Positions 5,300 through 6,167 of a stretch of DNA of 6,167 nucleotides are shown here, piece by piece. Below the pieces are notes generated by a model. That model saw only the letters and a program-made list of their open reading frames with translations. It searched no databases and was not told the DNA's origin. Positions within the stretch are counted from its first letter, which is position 1. Every line of letters begins with the position of its first letter. The translations under genes and the position numbers were made by a program. This DNA comes from an uncultured Bacilli bacterium. GTDB lineage: Bacteria; Bacillota_I; Bacilli_A; RF39; UBA660. The stretch spans positions 1-6,167 of the forward strand of contig CANQIY010000061.1 in the NCBI GenBank assembly GCA_947624125.1, in the 5' to 3' direction.

Positions 5300-6167
5300 T
5301 AATATTCACATGATTTTGGTGTTCTTGGATAAGGAATAACATCTCTTATATTATCAATACCAGTAAGATAAATAAGTAATCTCTCAAAACCCATGCCAAA
5401 ACCGGAATGAATACATCCACCATATCTTCTTAAATTTAAATACCACTCTAAACTAGATAAATCCATACCTAGTTCTTGCATTCTTTTCACAAGTTTATCA
5501 TAGTCTTCTTCTCTTTGACTACCACCCATTAACTCACCAGCTCCGGGTACTTCTAAATCAACCGCGGCGACTGTTTTACCATCATCATTTTGTTTCATAT
5601 AGAAAGCTTTGATATCTTTAGGCCAATTTTTAATAAAGACTGGTCCATCAAAATATTCAGTAATATATTTTTCATGTTCTTTGGCAATATCTTCTCCATA
5701 TTCAGGTGGAAATTCCCATTTAACATCAGCTTCCTTTAAAATCTTTATTACTTCTTCATGATTTATTCTGGTAAACTTACTACTAATAAGTTTTTCTAAC
5801 TTATCTTTTAAACCTTTTTCAACATATTGGTCAAAAAAAGCAATTTCTTCTTTCGCATTATCTAAAACATACTTCACAACATATTTAAGCATATTTTCCA
5901 TGATATCCATATCTTGCTCTAAATCACAAAAAGCAATTTCCGGTTCAATCATCCAAAATTCAGAAGCATGCGTTTTTGTATTCGAATTTTCCGCTCTAAA
6001 AGTTGGCCCAAAAGTATATGTTTTTTTATAACTCATAGCAAATGTTTCCGCTTCTAATTGACCACTTACTGTAAGGTTTGTCATTTTGCCAAAGAAATCT
6101 TTACTATAATCAACTTCTCCCTTTATTTTATCTAAAGGAAGAGTTGTAACTTGAAACATTTCCCCGG
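5299..6167 (-). CDS. asnS: Asparaginyl-tRNA synthetase, C-terminal part (5' end beyond the right edge)
   Basis: AsnRS is a class II aminoacyl-tRNA synthetase that joins asparagine to tRNA-Asn using ATP. The reading frame is open to the window edge, and the codons before the Met at 6159 continue as Glu and Gly, matching the family's AGEMF-type sequence. That Met is therefore internal, and roughly 150-180 residues, including the anticodon-binding OB fold, lie outside. Numbering from that Met, visible catalytic motifs are VSGQLEAE (31-38), class II motif 2 with FGPTFRAENSNTKTH (50-64) and EFWMIEPE, VPGAGELMGGSQRE (204-216), and motif 3 GFGMGFERLL (253-262) with the terminal NIRDVIPYPRTP. The FGPTFRAENSNT pattern favours Asn over Asp specificity. 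The gene is first of the visible operon; its promoter is not in the window. Confidence 0.96.
   Translation of the reverse strand, partial: GEMFQVTTLPLDKIKGEVDYSKDFFGKMTNLTVSGQLEAETFAMSYKKTYTFGPTFRAENSNTKTHASEFWMIEPEIAFCDLEQDMDIMENMLKYVVKYVLDNAKEEIAFFDQYVEKGLKDKLEKLISSKFTRINHEEVIKILKEADVKWEFPPEYGEDIAKEHEKYITEYFDGPVFIKNWPKDIKAFYMKQNDDGKTVAAVDLEVPGAGELMGGSQREEDYDKLVKRMQELGMDLSSLEWYLNLRRYGGCIHSGFGMGFERLLIYLTGIDNIRDVIPYPRTPKSCEY

Noticed and set aside
6157..6159. Met at 6159 as the true start of asnS
   Set aside because: The frame stays open to the edge, with Glu-Gly codons upstream matching AsnRS, and the part seen lacks the N-terminal anticodon-binding domain.
1..6167. CRISPR array, insertion sequence, tRNA/rRNA or riboswitch
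   Set aside because: No spaced direct repeats, transposase fragments, cloverleaf-like segments or long structured leaders were seen. The gaps between genes are too short to hold them.

Overview
The window is AT-rich chromosomal DNA with Firmicutes-like signals: AGGAGG-type ribosome binding sites, TATAAT-type promoters and tightly packed or overlapping genes. The protein set resembles low-GC Bacilli or uncultured gut relatives of the Mollicutes (RF39-like), but this placement is an inference from sequence style. TGA is a stop codon here: gatB ends in tandem TGA codons, and the tryptophan codons I checked are TGG. The standard bacterial code 11 therefore fits better than the Mycoplasma code.

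Layout: (1) Positions 1-478, minus strand, hold the N-terminal Obg-fold domain of the ribosome-associated GTPase Obg; the GTPase domain lies outside the window. (2) Positions 479-567 are a short divergent promoter region with an extended -10 promoter facing each way and a perfect 7-bp inverted repeat between them. (3) Positions 568-1089, plus strand, encode a membrane-anchored protein with two PepSY-like repeats. (4) Positions 1088-1119 form a hairpin shared by two convergent genes, a likely bidirectional terminator that borrows bases from both stop codons. (5) From 6167 down to 1119, minus strand, runs a compact operon in transcription order: asnS (5' end outside the window), gatC, gatA, gatB and a TPR-repeat protein with an unrecognised C-terminal domain. 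Gaps are 9 bp or less, and the last three junctions overlap.

The operon is a translation-fidelity unit. AsnRS charges tRNA-Asn directly, and the GatCAB amidotransferase converts mischarged Glu-tRNA-Gln to Gln-tRNA-Gln (and could act on Asp-tRNA-Asn). With AsnRS encoded alongside it, GatCAB's main job is probably glutamine. The last gene, translationally coupled to gatB, is the least explained part of the window. I saw no RNA genes, mobile elements, CRISPR arrays or long repeats, and no gene-free stretch longer than about 90 bases.
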